From Pseudoclavibacter helvolus (GTDB taxonomy: Bacteria; Actinomycetota; Actinomycetes; Actinomycetales; Microbacteriaceae): a DNA stretch of 64,000 nt. Below the pieces are notes generated by a model. That model worked only from the letters and a program-made list of their open reading frames with translations, was not told the DNA's origin and searched no databases. Each line of letters starts with the position of its first letter. Position 1 is the first letter of the stretch. Below, one piece after another: positions 26,034-35,035 of this stretch. The stretch covers positions 62,001 to 126,000 of the forward strand of contig NZ_JACHWJ010000005.1 in NCBI RefSeq assembly GCF_014191305.1. Reading direction: 5' to 3'. Made by a program: the position numbers and the translations under genes.

Positions 26034-26972
26034 ATGCCAGAACGCGGAATCCCAGAGCGCGGAATCATCGTCGAGAACGTCAGGCGCTCCTTCGGGGCAG
26101 CGCATGCGGTCCGAGACGTGAGCTTCAGTGCCCGCGCCGGCGCGGTCACGGGTCTCGTCGGGCCGAATGGTTCCGGCAAGACGACGCTGCTGCTCATGCT
26201 CGCGTCGCTCCTGCAGCCTGATGCCGGCACGATCCGCATCAACGGGCTGGACCCGGCGACGTCGACCGCGGAGGTGCGGGCGCAAGTCGGGTGGATGCCA
26301 GACTCGCTCGGCGCCTGGCCCTCGCTCACGGTGCACGACACCCTCGTGACGACCGCCCGCCTCTACGACCTGCCACGCGCCGCGACCGATGCGCGCGCGA
26401 CCGAGCTGCTGGCAAGGGTCGGCCTCAGCGACCTCGCGAAGGTACAGGCTCGAGTGCTGTCCCGCGGCCAGAAGCAGCTGCTCGGCCTCGCTCGCTCTCT
26501 TGTGCACAGCCCCAACGTGCTCCTGCTCGACGAGCCGGCGTCTGGTCTGGATGCGCGGGCCCGGGTCGGCTTGCGCGAGCACCTGCGAGAGCTCGCGGCG
26601 GACGGCTGCACGATCCTCATCTCGAGCCACGTCCTCTCGGAGCTCGACGAGATCGTCGACGACGCCGTCTTCATCGAGGCGGGTGTGACGGTGAGGGCCG
26701 ACCGGCTGGCGCGGGCGTCTGCGCGCGAGCGGCAGTGGCGAGTTCGAGTGCTCACGGAGAACGTCGGGCCCGACCAGCTTGCTGCAGTCCTGGGGGCCGC
26801 GACCCCGAGCATCCGCGTCGAACGGACGGGCTTCCTCGTGCCGTTCTCCTCGGATGCCGCAGCTGCCGCCGGGCTGCGGACGATCCTCACGGCAGGCATC
26901 GATGTCGCCGAGTTCGCGCCCGCCCTCGGCGACATCGAGCACACCTACCTCGACCTCGGAGACCAGTCATGA
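26034..26972 (+). CDS. ABC transporter ATP-binding protein
   Basis: A 312-residue exporter ATPase. It shows Walker A GPNGSGKTT, signature LSRGQKQLLGLARSL, Walker B VLLLDEPASGLDARA, the H-loop in ILISSHVLSEL, and a C-terminal extension typical of ABC-2 exporters. The start MPERGIPERGIIVENV is preceded by TACGTT eight bases upstream, which could be a -10 box for a leaderless transcript; there is no ribosome site. Overlaps the permease by ATGA. Confidence 0.93.
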   Translation: MPERGIPERGIIVENVRRSFGAAHAVRDVSFSARAGAVTGLVGPNGSGKTTLLLMLASLLQPDAGTIRINGLDPATSTAEVRAQVGWMPDSLGAWPSLTVHDTLVTTARLYDLPRAATDARATELLARVGLSDLAKVQARVLSRGQKQLLGLARSLVHSPNVLLLDEPASGLDARARVGLREHLRELAADGCTILISSHVLSELDEIVDDAVFIEAGVTVRADRLARASARERQWRVRVLTENVGPDQLAAVLGAATPSIRVERTGFLVPFSSDAAAAAGLRTILTAGIDVAEFAPALGDIEHTYLDLGDQS

Positions 26973-28036
26973 GCCCCGCCCGCATCACGACGCTCGTCAA
27001 CCTCGAACTGCGCCAGCGCCTGCGCAACGTCGCCTGGTACGTGCTGCTCGGCATCTTCGCCGTGCTGCTCCTCGGAATGACGGCGCTGTCGCTTGCGGTG
27101 TTCGGTGACCTGCAGGAGTCGGGCTCGTGGATGTACTCGATCATCGTGTACTTCGTGTTGCTGCTCGCCCTGCTGGTGTCGCCGACGCTCAGCGGCAACG
27201 CGATCAACGGCGATCGGGATGCGGCGACGCTCGCGCCCATCCAGGTGACCCTCGCGACGACCGCCGAGATCGTGGCGGCGAAGTTCGTTGCCGCCTGGAT
27301 CACGGGCCTCGCGTTCCTTGTCGTCGCCGCACCCTTCCTCATTTTCGCCGGGGTCGTAGGCGCCGTCGCGCCGATCCAGGTGGTCGTCTCGCTGCTCGTG
27401 CTGCTCGTGGAAGTCGGCATCGTCGCTGCCATCGGGGTGGGCTTCAGCGGCATCCTCGCGCGTCCCCTCTTCTCGGTTGCGGCGAGCTACCTCACGATCG
27501 CTGCACTCACCGTGGGCACCGGCATCGCGTTCGGGCTCGGTGGTGCGGCCGTGACGGCCGAGGTGACAAACACTTCGCGCTACCCGGTGTACGAGGAACT
27601 TGCACCGGACGAGGAGTTCGACGAGGACAACTTCACGTGCGGCCCCTGGGAGACCTACACCTACGAGGTGCCCCGCTACGACCTGGTTTGGGGAGTGCTG
27701 GCCGCGAACCCGTTCGCGGTGCTCACCGACGCCACCCCGGTCACCTTCGGCGAGTGGGGTCAGCCCGACGACTTCTTCGCAGGCGCCAAGCTCCTCCTCC
27801 GCCAGGCGCAGATCGGCCCAGAGACGGGCGAGCAGCGCTACGACGGCTGCGTCGACCCCAACGCGATGAACTACGACGCGGGGCCGACGCCCGACGAGGT
27901 CATGGCGTCGACGGTGCCAAGCTGGTTTGTCGGCCTCGCGCTCCAACTGCTGCTCGCCGGTGGCTTACTCGGAGGTGCCTGGGCCCGCACGAGGACGCCA
28001 GCGAAGCGCCTCCCGCCGGGCACGCGCGTAGCCTGA
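26969..28036 (+). CDS. ABC-2 type permease with a large extracytoplasmic loop
   Basis: A 355-residue membrane protein. An N-terminal amphipathic stretch and six or so helices are seen, with a loop of about 120 residues between the last two (from TAEVTNTSRYPVYEEL to PDEVMASTVPSW). The loop is rich in acidic and aromatic residues and has two cysteines (NFTCGPW and YDGCVDPN) that could be disulfide-bonded. It is the partner of the preceding ATPase. Substrate unknown. The two hairpins at 28133-28173 probably end the operon. Confidence 0.9.
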   Translation: MSPARITTLVNLELRQRLRNVAWYVLLGIFAVLLLGMTALSLAVFGDLQESGSWMYSIIVYFVLLLALLVSPTLSGNAINGDRDAATLAPIQVTLATTAEIVAAKFVAAWITGLAFLVVAAPFLIFAGVVGAVAPIQVVVSLLVLLVEVGIVAAIGVGFSGILARPLFSVAASYLTIAALTVGTGIAFGLGGAAVTAEVTNTSRYPVYEELAPDEEFDEDNFTCGPWETYTYEVPRYDLVWGVLAANPFAVLTDATPVTFGEWGQPDDFFAGAKLLLRQAQIGPETGEQRYDGCVDPNAMNYDAGPTPDEVMASTVPSWFVGLALQLLLAGGLLGGAWARTRTPAKRLPPGTRVA

Positions 28037-28132
28037 CCGGGCGACGCGATGTTCGCCCTCGCAGACGTGGTGGCGTCGAGGCGACCAGCGCCGCCGCCGA
28101 GGGTGCGCGCTGCGTCGAAGGCTCGCCCGTGC

Positions 28133-28173
28133 CCGTGCGGACTTTTCGCACGGCTGATGGGATCTTTCCCATC
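28133..28173. terminator. Two adjacent hairpins between convergent genes
   Basis: CCGTGCG-N7-CGCACGG (28133-28153) and GATGGG-ATCTTT-CCCATC (28156-28173). They lie between the convergent ABC permease and pabAB genes and probably terminate one or both transcripts. Confidence 0.55.
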
Positions 28174-28238
28174 TCCGTCTGCAGAAACCCCGCACGCACA
28201 TCCGAGCAACCCCTCAGCGCTGCAGGCCCCCCACACGC

Positions 28239-30491
28239 TCAGCCCCGCGCGGCCCTCGCGAACGCGCGGCGCAGGGCGCTCGCCTTCAGCTCGACCTCGA
28301 GCGTCTCGGCCTCCGGGTCGCTCGCCAGCACGATCGCGCCTCCCGCGCCGATCGACCAGCCCCGCGCATCCCGCACGGCTGTGCGAATGACGATGCTCAG
28401 CTCAGTTGAACCGTCGGCGCCGAGCACGCCGAGCGCGCCCGCGTAGACGCCCCGATCGCGACGTTCGATATCGCGCAGCAGCTCGACGCTGCGCAGCTTG
28501 GGAGCCCCGGTCATGGACCCGCCGGGGAACAGCGCCCGCACGACGTCGAGCGGTGGCACCCCGGGCGCCGAGCCACGCACGGTGGTGACGAGTTGGTGCA
28601 CGGTCGCGTACGACTCGACGGCCATGAGGCTCGGCACGTGCACGGACCCCGGCGTGCAGACGCGGCCGAGGTCGTTGCGCAGCAGGTCGACGATCATGAG
28701 GTTCTCGGCGAACACCTTCGGGTCGTTCGCGAGGTCGCGGGCGGCCGCCGCGTCGACGAGCGGGTCGGATGCGCGCTCCGCGGTGCCCTTGATCGGCTTG
28801 GTCTCGTAGTCGCCGCCTGTTGTGCCGCGCAAGAACCGCTCAGGTGAGGCGCTCACGACGGCACCGCCGTCGAACTCGAGCAGCGCCGCGTATGGCGCCG
28901 GATCGGAGGCGCGCAGTTCGAGGAACAGGTCGAGCGCGTCAGGATCTGCGTCGGTGTCTGGCCTGAACTCGTTCGTGAGGCACAGCTCGTAGGAGTCGCC
29001 CGCGAGCAGGTACTCGCGGCAGCGCGCGATGTCGGCGGCGTACTGCTCGCGAGACGTGCGCCAGGTGCCCCGGACGAGGGTGCCGCCGGCGTCGGGCAAG
29101 TCGCCGCTGTCGACTCGGCCGGATGCGCGAGCCGAGTCGAGCGCGCGGGCCGAGTCGGCCGAGCGGGCCGAGGCGAGCGCGCGGGCCGAGCGCGCCGCGC
29201 GGCTCGCCCGAACACCGTCTTCGTTGTCGAGCGCGGCGTCCACCTCCGCGGCGAAGAGCTCGGCCGCCGCCTCCGCGAGCGCGAGGGTCGAAGCGGTCGC
29301 GATGACGGTGACGGCCCCGGTCGCCCGGTCGACGAGCACGGCCCTGCGCGGGTCGAGCCACCAAGCGTCTGGCAGTGTTTCCGCGTTGTCATCGCCGCCC
29401 GTTGTCGGCTCGAGTCCGAGCATCCGCAGCCCGAGCTCGTAGCCGAAGTAGCCGAGCAGACCACCCCGGAACGCGAGACCTTCGGCGCCGACGGGTCGCA
29501 TCTGTTCGAGCGTGCGCTGCGCGGCCTCGAAGCTGCCGTCACCGAGCAGCCTCAGCACTCGGGCCGGTTCGCTGGTCGACTGCCCGTCCGAGATCGGTGC
29601 GTCGTCGGCGAGGATGCTCCACCGCGCTTGCCTGCCGTTCTCGTCCGGCACGTCGACCCAGACGCTCGCGGACGCACGCCTGAGCACGTCGCGGTAGACG
29701 ATCGTCGCGGCGGACTCGGCGGCAGCTCGCCCGTCTGCCCGAGGGCCCCGGACGAGGCGGCTCGCGACGAAGAGCTCGCTGACTTCAGACCGCGCGGAGG
29801 CTCCCCCGTCGGCGGTCGCGTCGACGCCCTCTCTGTCTGGCGAATCCCGGTGGGCGTGGTCCGCCGGGCCGTGCCCCACCGCATCCGCCGCATCGACTGC
29901 CGCCACGAAGTTCGCGACGAGCTGCCGTCCGTGCTCGCTCGCGATCGACTCGGGATGGAACTGCACGCCCCAGACGGGCCGACCTTCGACTTCGAGGCCC
30001 TGCACGACGCCATCTTCGCTGCGCGCGGTCACGCGGAGGCCAGCCGGAAGCGGCTCGCGCACGGCGAGCGAGTGGTAGCGGGTGACGAGGGTGCCCTGCG
30101 GGATTCCGGCGAAGAGGCCGACCCCGTCGTGCCGGAGCGGCGAGCGCCAGCCGTGCTTCGCCTCGGGAGCCGCGACGACCTCGCCGCCGAGGGAGAGGGC
30201 AATGCCCTGGTGCCCGAGGCACACCCCGAAGACGGGCAGGTTCGATCTTGGCGCGAGTGCAGCATCCAGCACCCTCGCCGAGCCTTCGAAATCGATCAGA
30301 TTCGCGGGATGCCCAGGGCCGGGTGAGATGACAAGGCCCGAGACGAGGCCGGCGGAGATCCAGCCGAGGCAGTCGCAGATCGCGGCCGGGTCACCGGCAT
30401 CGACAACACGCACCTCGTGGTCGCTCAGCTCGAGCAGGAGCTGCACGAGGTTGTAAGTGTAGGAGTCGCGGTTGTCGACGACGACGATCAC
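28239..30491 (-). CDS. pabAB: Aminodeoxychorismate synthase, fused amidotransferase and synthase subunits
   Basis: Makes 4-amino-4-deoxychorismate from chorismate and glutamine for folate. The 750-residue fusion begins with a PabA/TrpG-type amidotransferase: IVVVDNRDSYTYNLVQLL, GPGHPANL, nucleophile Cys in FGVCLGHQGIAL, and GVQFHPESI. A variable linker follows (about residues 195-270), then the PabB chorismate-binding domain with ETKPIKGTAERASDPLVDA and FPGGSMTGAPKLRSVELL. The KPIKGT lysine motif favours PabB over TrpE. Residues about 423-463 are an Ala/Arg/Ser-rich insert. The GTG start overlaps the stop of the upstream lyase gene. The long N-terminal open frame is shadow sequence. Confidence 0.93.
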   Translation of the reverse strand: MIVVVDNRDSYTYNLVQLLLELSDHEVRVVDAGDPAAICDCLGWISAGLVSGLVISPGPGHPANLIDFEGSARVLDAALAPRSNLPVFGVCLGHQGIALSLGGEVVAAPEAKHGWRSPLRHDGVGLFAGIPQGTLVTRYHSLAVREPLPAGLRVTARSEDGVVQGLEVEGRPVWGVQFHPESIASEHGRQLVANFVAAVDAADAVGHGPADHAHRDSPDREGVDATADGGASARSEVSELFVASRLVRGPRADGRAAAESAATIVYRDVLRRASASVWVDVPDENGRQARWSILADDAPISDGQSTSEPARVLRLLGDGSFEAAQRTLEQMRPVGAEGLAFRGGLLGYFGYELGLRMLGLEPTTGGDDNAETLPDAWWLDPRRAVLVDRATGAVTVIATASTLALAEAAAELFAAEVDAALDNEDGVRASRAARSARALASARSADSARALDSARASGRVDSGDLPDAGGTLVRGTWRTSREQYAADIARCREYLLAGDSYELCLTNEFRPDTDADPDALDLFLELRASDPAPYAALLEFDGGAVVSASPERFLRGTTGGDYETKPIKGTAERASDPLVDAAAARDLANDPKVFAENLMIVDLLRNDLGRVCTPGSVHVPSLMAVESYATVHQLVTTVRGSAPGVPPLDVVRALFPGGSMTGAPKLRSVELLRDIERRDRGVYAGALGVLGADGSTELSIVIRTAVRDARGWSIGAGGAIVLASDPEAETLEVELKASALRRAFARAARG

Positions 30492-31375
30492 GCGGAGCGC
30501 CCGTCTGGCTGCGGGCCTTCGAACAGAGGAACTGCGCTCGCCTCTTCGAGTCGCGGCCGCCACCGCCGCACGCGAGCCACGTCGAGGCCGAGGCGCGTGC
30601 CGTCGAGCATCGAGACTGGGCTGATGCCATGGAGGGTATTGAGGTACCAGAGTTCGTCCCAGCCGCGGTCGGCGGATGCGGCCAGCGGGTCGGCGAGCAG
30701 CTCGCCCTCGACCCGGGGCACACCCGCCGTGGCGAGCAGCTTCTCGAGGACGCCGAGCGTGGTTCCCGGTACGCGCCGACTCGCGGCTGGGACGACGAGG
30801 GTCTCGCCGCGCCAACCCACCACTGTCCCGTGGGCGGCCTCGGTGATCACGCCGCGCTCGTCGACAAGGAGCGCGTCTGCGGCCCCTGCTTCGACCGCGC
30901 CCGCCCTGAGCGTTGCAAGGTAGGGGAAGTCGGGCCCCTTGACGGTCGGCCATCGTCGCTCGTCGAGCCGTGTCACGAGCTTGGTGAGGGGCCTCGCCTC
31001 GGGGGCAGGCCGCAGGTTGAGCTCGACGAGCACGCGATCCCCGTCGAGCCTGGCGGAGAGTCGTGGGAACCAGGTGTCGGCGAGGGGCACGCTCTCAGAC
31101 ACATCGGTCCAGACGCGCGCCCAGTCGGCATCGCCGGCGTTGTTCCCCGCGGGGCTCCCCGTCCAGAGCAGCGACCGCTCGGTCGCGGCCTCCCCGAACA
31201 GCTCGCCGACGGAACGCTCGAAGCGCTCCCGGTGGGCGGCATGCGCGATGACGCGACCTGACTCGACCCGCCATGACTCGACGACGCTCACGGCCGTGTT
31301 CTGGGCCGCGTGCTGATGCGTGTTGTCGTCACCCGCGGCGCCATCGTCGCGTTCGGCTGCGTCTTGACCCTGCAT
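30488..31375 (-). CDS. pabC: Class IV aminotransferase fold, aminodeoxychorismate lyase
   Basis: Releases pyruvate from aminodeoxychorismate to give p-aminobenzoate. The 295-residue product has a short polar N-terminal tail, then the fold-type IV pattern: VKGPDFPYLATLRAGA (cofactor lysine), ADALLVDERGVITEAAHG and the PGTTLGVLEKLL segment. Coupled to pabAB by a 4-base overlap, which supports PabC over branched-chain aminotransferase or D-amino acid aminotransferase. The true start could be a little downstream, since the first 27 residues look non-conserved. Confidence 0.88.
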   Translation of the reverse strand: MQGQDAAERDDGAAGDDNTHQHAAQNTAVSVVESWRVESGRVIAHAAHRERFERSVGELFGEAATERSLLWTGSPAGNNAGDADWARVWTDVSESVPLADTWFPRLSARLDGDRVLVELNLRPAPEARPLTKLVTRLDERRWPTVKGPDFPYLATLRAGAVEAGAADALLVDERGVITEAAHGTVVGWRGETLVVPAASRRVPGTTLGVLEKLLATAGVPRVEGELLADPLAASADRGWDELWYLNTLHGISPVSMLDGTRLGLDVARVRRWRPRLEEASAVPLFEGPQPDGRSA

Positions 31376-31462
31376 CGCCCCATTCTGCCCCAGGTGCCCG
31401 GCGCATCATCGACGCTGTGCAGGCCTGGCCCTCGCTGGCGAGTCACTGAAGCGGCAGCGGAC

Positions 31463-31497
31463 TTGTGGTTGCTTGCAGCGAGTTTTGGCGACCACAA
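31463..31497. repeat. Short palindromic element TTGTGGT...ACCACAA
   Basis: TTGTGGT and ACCACAA are separated by 21 bases including CTTGCAG. The same words (TTGTGG, three bases, CTTGCAG, later CCACAA) recur at 52594-52643 inside the metal-transport operon. It lies in the 180-bp divergent space between pabC and the arsenate reductase gene. Confidence 0.5.
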
Positions 31498-31558
31498 CCC
31501 CGCCCCTCGACGGCAACGAATCGCTGCTCGCGTTACCCGCGTGGCCGAGAATGCTGTC

Positions 31559-31981
31559 ATGAGCGCCTCAAGCACCCCGAGCAATGTCGTCTTCGTCTGC
31601 AAGAAGAACGGCGGCAAATCGCAGATGGCGGCCGCCCTCATGCGTGCGCTCGGCGACGAGTCGGTGAGCGTCGTCTCGGCCGGTACCGCACCGGGCGGCT
31701 CGCTCAATGCCGAGTCCGTCGAGTCGCTTTCTGAACTCGGGATCGATGTGGGCTACGAGCACCCGAAGCCGCTCACGCCCGCGATCCTCGAGGCCGCCGA
31801 CCTGGTCGTGCTGCTGGGCGACGAGGCGCAGCTCCCGGCGGGCGTGACGGTACCCGTCGAGCGGTGGATCACCGACGAGCCGTCGGCGCGCGGCATCACC
31901 GGCATGGAGCGGATGCGGCTCGTGCGCGACGACATCCGCGCCCGCGTCGCGGAGCTACACAAGCGGCTCCGCGACGCGTAA
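31559..31981 (+). CDS. Arsenate-mycothiol transferase-type low-molecular-weight phosphatase
   Basis: A 140-residue LMW-PTPase fold protein. The P-loop reads FVCKKNGGKSQMAAALM: the nucleophile Cys is present but the usual Arg of CX5R is Lys. The same change is typical of actinobacterial arsenate reductases that use mycothiol (Corynebacterium ArsC1/ArsC2 type). Catalytic Asp region WITDEP. It would form an arseno-mycothiol adduct resolved by mycoredoxin. No other ars genes are close, but mshA and mshB lie 4 kb away. Family assignment is firm, arsenate as substrate is inferred. Confidence 0.82.
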   Translation: MSASSTPSNVVFVCKKNGGKSQMAAALMRALGDESVSVVSAGTAPGGSLNAESVESLSELGIDVGYEHPKPLTPAILEAADLVVLLGDEAQLPAGVTVPVERWITDEPSARGITGMERMRLVRDDIRARVAELHKRLRDA

Positions 31982-31992
31982 CGGACGACCAA

Positions 31993-32643
31993 TCAGCCCC
32001 GCTCTGAGCTCCCTGGGCTCGTGAAGCTGGCGAGCCTCGCCACATGCCTGGCGAGGATGTCGGTCTCCACGTTGACCCGGTCGCCCACCTCGAGTGCGCC
32101 CAGCGTCGTCGCGTTGAGCGTCTCGGGGATGAGCGACACCTCGAACCAGTCGCCGTCACCGGGCGCACCGCTCGGTCCCGCCGCCCCGACGGCGCTCACC
32201 GTGAGCGACACCCCGTCAACTGCGACCGACCCCTTATCGACGAGCAGCCTGGCGTGCGCCGGGTCGACGGCGAAGCGGATGCGACGCCACGCGTCGAACC
32301 GCTCAATCTCAAGCACCTCGCTCGTTGTATCGACGTGGCCCTGAACGATGTGCCCGCCGAGCCTGTCGCCCACGCGCATGGCGCGCTCGAGGTTCACGGC
32401 GTTCCCTTCCGAACGGTCGCCGAGCGCGGAGGCGCGCAGCGTCTCCCCCATGACGTCGGCCGTGAAGCCGTCGCCGTGCAGCTCGGCGACGGTGAGGCAC
32501 ACGCCGTCGACGCAGATGGAGTCGCCGACCTGGGCGTCGCTCACGCTGCCCGGCCCGCGCACTGTGAGCCGCGCATCCGAGTCACGCCTGACGATGCCCG
32601 TGATCTGCCCGAGCTCTTCGACGATGCCCGTGAACACGGTCAC
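31993..32643 (-). CDS. ribE: Riboflavin synthase alpha chain
   Basis: Converts two 6,7-dimethyl-8-ribityllumazine molecules to riboflavin. The 216-residue protein has two lumazine-binding repeats. The first starts [14 protein letters not shown] and has [13 protein letters not shown]; the second has [25 protein letters not shown] and [11 protein letters not shown]. The second half holds an extra Gly/Ala/Pro-rich insert ([16 protein letters not shown]). The GTG start overlaps the ribH stop. It is the last gene of the ribDBHE operon. Confidence 0.96.
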   Translation of the reverse strand: MTVFTGIVEELGQITGIVRRDSDARLTVRGPGSVSDAQVGDSICVDGVCLTVAELHGDGFTADVMGETLRASALGDRSEGNAVNLERAMRVGDRLGGHIVQGHVDTTSEVLEIERFDAWRRIRFAVDPAHARLLVDKGSVAVDGVSLTVSAVGAAGPSGAPGDGDWFEVSLIPETLNATTLGALEVGDRVNVETDILARHVARLASFTSPGSSERG

Positions 32644-33134
32644 TCACCTGCCCGTACGGATGCGGTCGGGAAGTCGCGCAGGGCGCCGGCCGTCGCGATC
32701 GCGGCGAGTGCCGCATCAGCCCCCTTGTCTTCGAAGCTGCCGGGCAGGCCGATTCGAGCCTGTACCTGTTCCTCGTCGTCGCAGGTGAGCACGCCGAACC
32801 CGACAGGGATGCCCGTGCGGACGGCGACGTCCGTGAGCCCGTTTGTCGCGGCCGAGCACACGTACTCGAAGTGCGGGGTGCCGCCGCGGATGATGACGCC
32901 GAGGGCGACGATCGCGTCCGGCTGGCTGGCCGCGATCCGGCTGGCGGCGACGGGCAGCTCGAACGAGCCGGGCACGCGCACAACCCGGACGTCGGTGACG
33001 CCGGATGCTGCGAGGGCCCGGTGGGCGCCGTCCAGGAGCGCCGCCATGGCCGTCTCGTGCCACTTGGCCGCGACGATCACAACCCGCATCCCCGTCCCGT
33101 CTGCCTGAACCGCTGGGGCCCCGTGTCCGCTCAT
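32640..33134 (-). CDS. ribH: 6,7-dimethyl-8-ribityllumazine synthase
   Basis: Condenses 5-amino-6-ribitylaminouracil with 3,4-dihydroxy-2-butanone 4-phosphate. The 164-residue protein has [33 protein letters not shown] with the catalytic His, and [15 protein letters not shown]. Forms icosahedral or pentameric shells in the family. The ATG is preceded by GAGGAG and overlaps the ribB TGA by four bases. Confidence 0.96.
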   Translation of the reverse strand: MSGHGAPAVQADGTGMRVVIVAAKWHETAMAALLDGAHRALAASGVTDVRVVRVPGSFELPVAASRIAASQPDAIVALGVIIRGGTPHFEYVCSAATNGLTDVAVRTGIPVGFGVLTCDDEEQVQARIGLPGSFEDKGADAALAAIATAGALRDFPTASVRAGE

Positions 33135-33828
33135 CGCCGTGCTCCTCTTGTCAGCGCCTCTGCGGCGCGCGTGCTGGTGTTCTTGTAGTGGTTCTTCACT
33201 GGTGCGTCGGCCTCCGGGAAGCCCGGGTACTGCCTTCGGAACTCGACGATGTCGTCGACGTGCAAGAGCACGAGGCCGGCATTGTTCGCGAGCTCGACGG
33301 CCTCGTCGAACGAGAGCATCTCGCCGTCGTCGCGCACGAGCTCGGCGATGACACCGACTTCGCCCGTGCCCGCGAGGCGCACGAGGTCGACGGCCGCTTC
33401 CGTGTGGCCGGGCCGCTCGAGCACGCCGCCGTCGACGGCCCGGAGGGGCAACACTTGGCCGGGCCGGATCAGGTCGCGTGGCGATGCGTCGACCGCCGCG
33501 AGTGCCCGCACGGTTGTGGCCCGGTCGCTCGCTGAGATGCCGGTTGTCACGCCGACCGCCGCGTCGACGGTGACCGTGTAGGCGGTGCCGCGGGCATCCT
33601 CGCTGCGTTCGACCATGAGCGGTAGCTCGAGCCGGTCGGCCAGTGCACCCGTCAGTGGCGCGCAGAGCAGGCCGGACGAGTGGGGATGATCCACCCCATC
33701 CACTCGGGAGTCGCCGTGTCGGCGGCGAGAATCGCGTCGACCTCGTTCTCGCGCGACGACGCGTCGGCGACAAGCACCGGGCGGCCGGCTCTCAGCGCCT
33801 CCAGCGCGCGGGCGAGCCCGCCGTTCAT
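33131..33828 (-). pseudogene. ribB: 3,4-dihydroxy-2-butanone-4-phosphate synthase, frameshifted
   Basis: Makes the four-carbon precursor of the riboflavin xylene ring. The N-terminal part ([30 protein letters not shown], up to WMGWII) is in one frame and the rest ([33 protein letters not shown]) in another. The junction is at about 33683-33684. The sequence ATCATCCCCACTCG needs one extra base; ATC ATC CGC CAC TCG would restore the family's R-H-x-S-G. The start overlaps the ribD stop (ATGA) and the stop overlaps the ribH start, so the operon is otherwise perfect. The acidic-loop motif reads RENEVD instead of RENEGD. There is no fused GTP cyclohydrolase II domain, unlike many actinobacterial RibBA proteins. 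A sequence error is as likely as a true break. Confidence 0.88.
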
Positions 33829-34931
33829 GCTGCGACCCCTTCGATCCCTGCGGTACGGCTGGGCGCGCTGGCTGCCTGCGGTTCCCGAACCAGGTGGATG
33901 AGCGTGTCCACGCCCAGTGGATGCACCGACTCGGTGGCCCACCGGTTCGCGTCGCGAAGGCTCCCGATGTCGAGCGAGGCGACAGAACTCGCGCCGTCTC
34001 CCAGCAGGATCGGCGCGAGGTAGGCGTCAATCTCGTCGACGAGACCCGCACGGAGGAACGCGGCCGCGATGGTGGGGCCACCCTCGACGATGACGTGGCG
34101 CACGCCCCTCGCCCGAAGCTCTTCGAGCGCGGCGGCAGGGTTGTGGGTTCTCAGGTGTACGAACAGCTCGGGCTGGGCGCGCACGGCCGCGTCGGCGGCA
34201 ACATCACGCAGCCCCATGACCACCCGCAGCGGCTGCGCGGCGACCTTGGACGCGGGGCCGCGAACGGAGAGCGACGGGTTATCCGCGCGCTGCGTGCCCG
34301 TCCCGACAAGAATCGCGCAAGCCTCGGCACGCCGCTGATGCGCGTGCGACCTCGCGGCGTCCGACGTGATCCACTGACTCGATCCGTCGGCGGCGGCGAC
34401 CTTGCCGTCGAGAGTGGATGCGAGCTTGAGCGTCACGAACGGCCGGCGCTCGGTGACGTTGGTGAGCCAGACGCGTAGGAGCGACTCTCCCTCGGCAGCG
34501 CGAAGACCCTCACGCACACGCACCCCGCTGGCGCGGAGCCGCTCGGCTCCCCCGGAGGCGATCGGGTTACGGTCGGCGACGGCGTAAACGACCTCGGCGA
34601 CGCCAGCCTCAAGCAGCGCGTCGGCGCACGACGGCGTCCTGCCGCTGTGGGCGCACGGTTCGAGGGTGACGACGGCCGTCGCGCCCCGCACATCCGCCCC
34701 GTCTGCACGCGCATCCGCGAGCGCGGCGGCCTCGGCGTGCGGCGTTCCCGCGCCGCGGTGGAACCCGCGACCAAGGATGCGGCGCGGCTCGCCGCCCGCA
34801 GCGGGTGGCGCGAGGAGCACGCAGCCGACCTGTGGGTTCGGATCTCGGGCCGGCCCTCGGGCCGCGAGGGAGAGCGCCAGTTGCATGGCGGCGTCGACGG
34901 TATCGACGCGGTTGGGTTGTTGGATCGGCAT
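33825..34931 (-). CDS. ribD: Bifunctional diaminohydroxyphosphoribosylaminopyrimidine deaminase / 5-amino-6-(5-phosphoribosylamino)uracil reductase
   Basis: Second and third steps of riboflavin synthesis. The 368-residue protein has an N-terminal zinc deaminase domain with GTPHAEAAALAD (His-Ala-Glu) and TLEPCAHSGRTPSCADAL (Pro-Cys, Cys). A C-terminal reductase domain begins near FVTLKLASTLDGKVAA, with HVIVEGGPTIAAAFL. The ATG has GGAGGT upstream, and that ribosome site is followed within the leader by the FMN riboswitch. First gene of the rib operon. Confidence 0.96.
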   Translation of the reverse strand: MPIQQPNRVDTVDAAMQLALSLAARGPARDPNPQVGCVLLAPPAAGGEPRRILGRGFHRGAGTPHAEAAALADARADGADVRGATAVVTLEPCAHSGRTPSCADALLEAGVAEVVYAVADRNPIASGGAERLRASGVRVREGLRAAEGESLLRVWLTNVTERRPFVTLKLASTLDGKVAAADGSSQWITSDAARSHAHQRRAEACAILVGTGTQRADNPSLSVRGPASKVAAQPLRVVMGLRDVAADAAVRAQPELFVHLRTHNPAAALEELRARGVRHVIVEGGPTIAAAFLRAGLVDEIDAYLAPILLGDGASSVASLDIGSLRDANRWATESVHPLGVDTLIHLVREPQAASAPSRTAGIEGVAA

Positions 34932-35035
34932 CGCCGGTGACCTCCGCATATCGCGTGCCACGGGGCCATATCCCGGTGCCGGCGCAGCCGGAGATTCCGG
35001 CAGCCGACGCCAACGAAGGCCCTCGCCGAAACGAG

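Noticed and set aside
30492-30953. Extension of pabAB upstream of the GTG at 30491
   Set aside because: The added sequence is Arg-rich shadow of pabC, while the amidotransferase domain starts right at the GTG.
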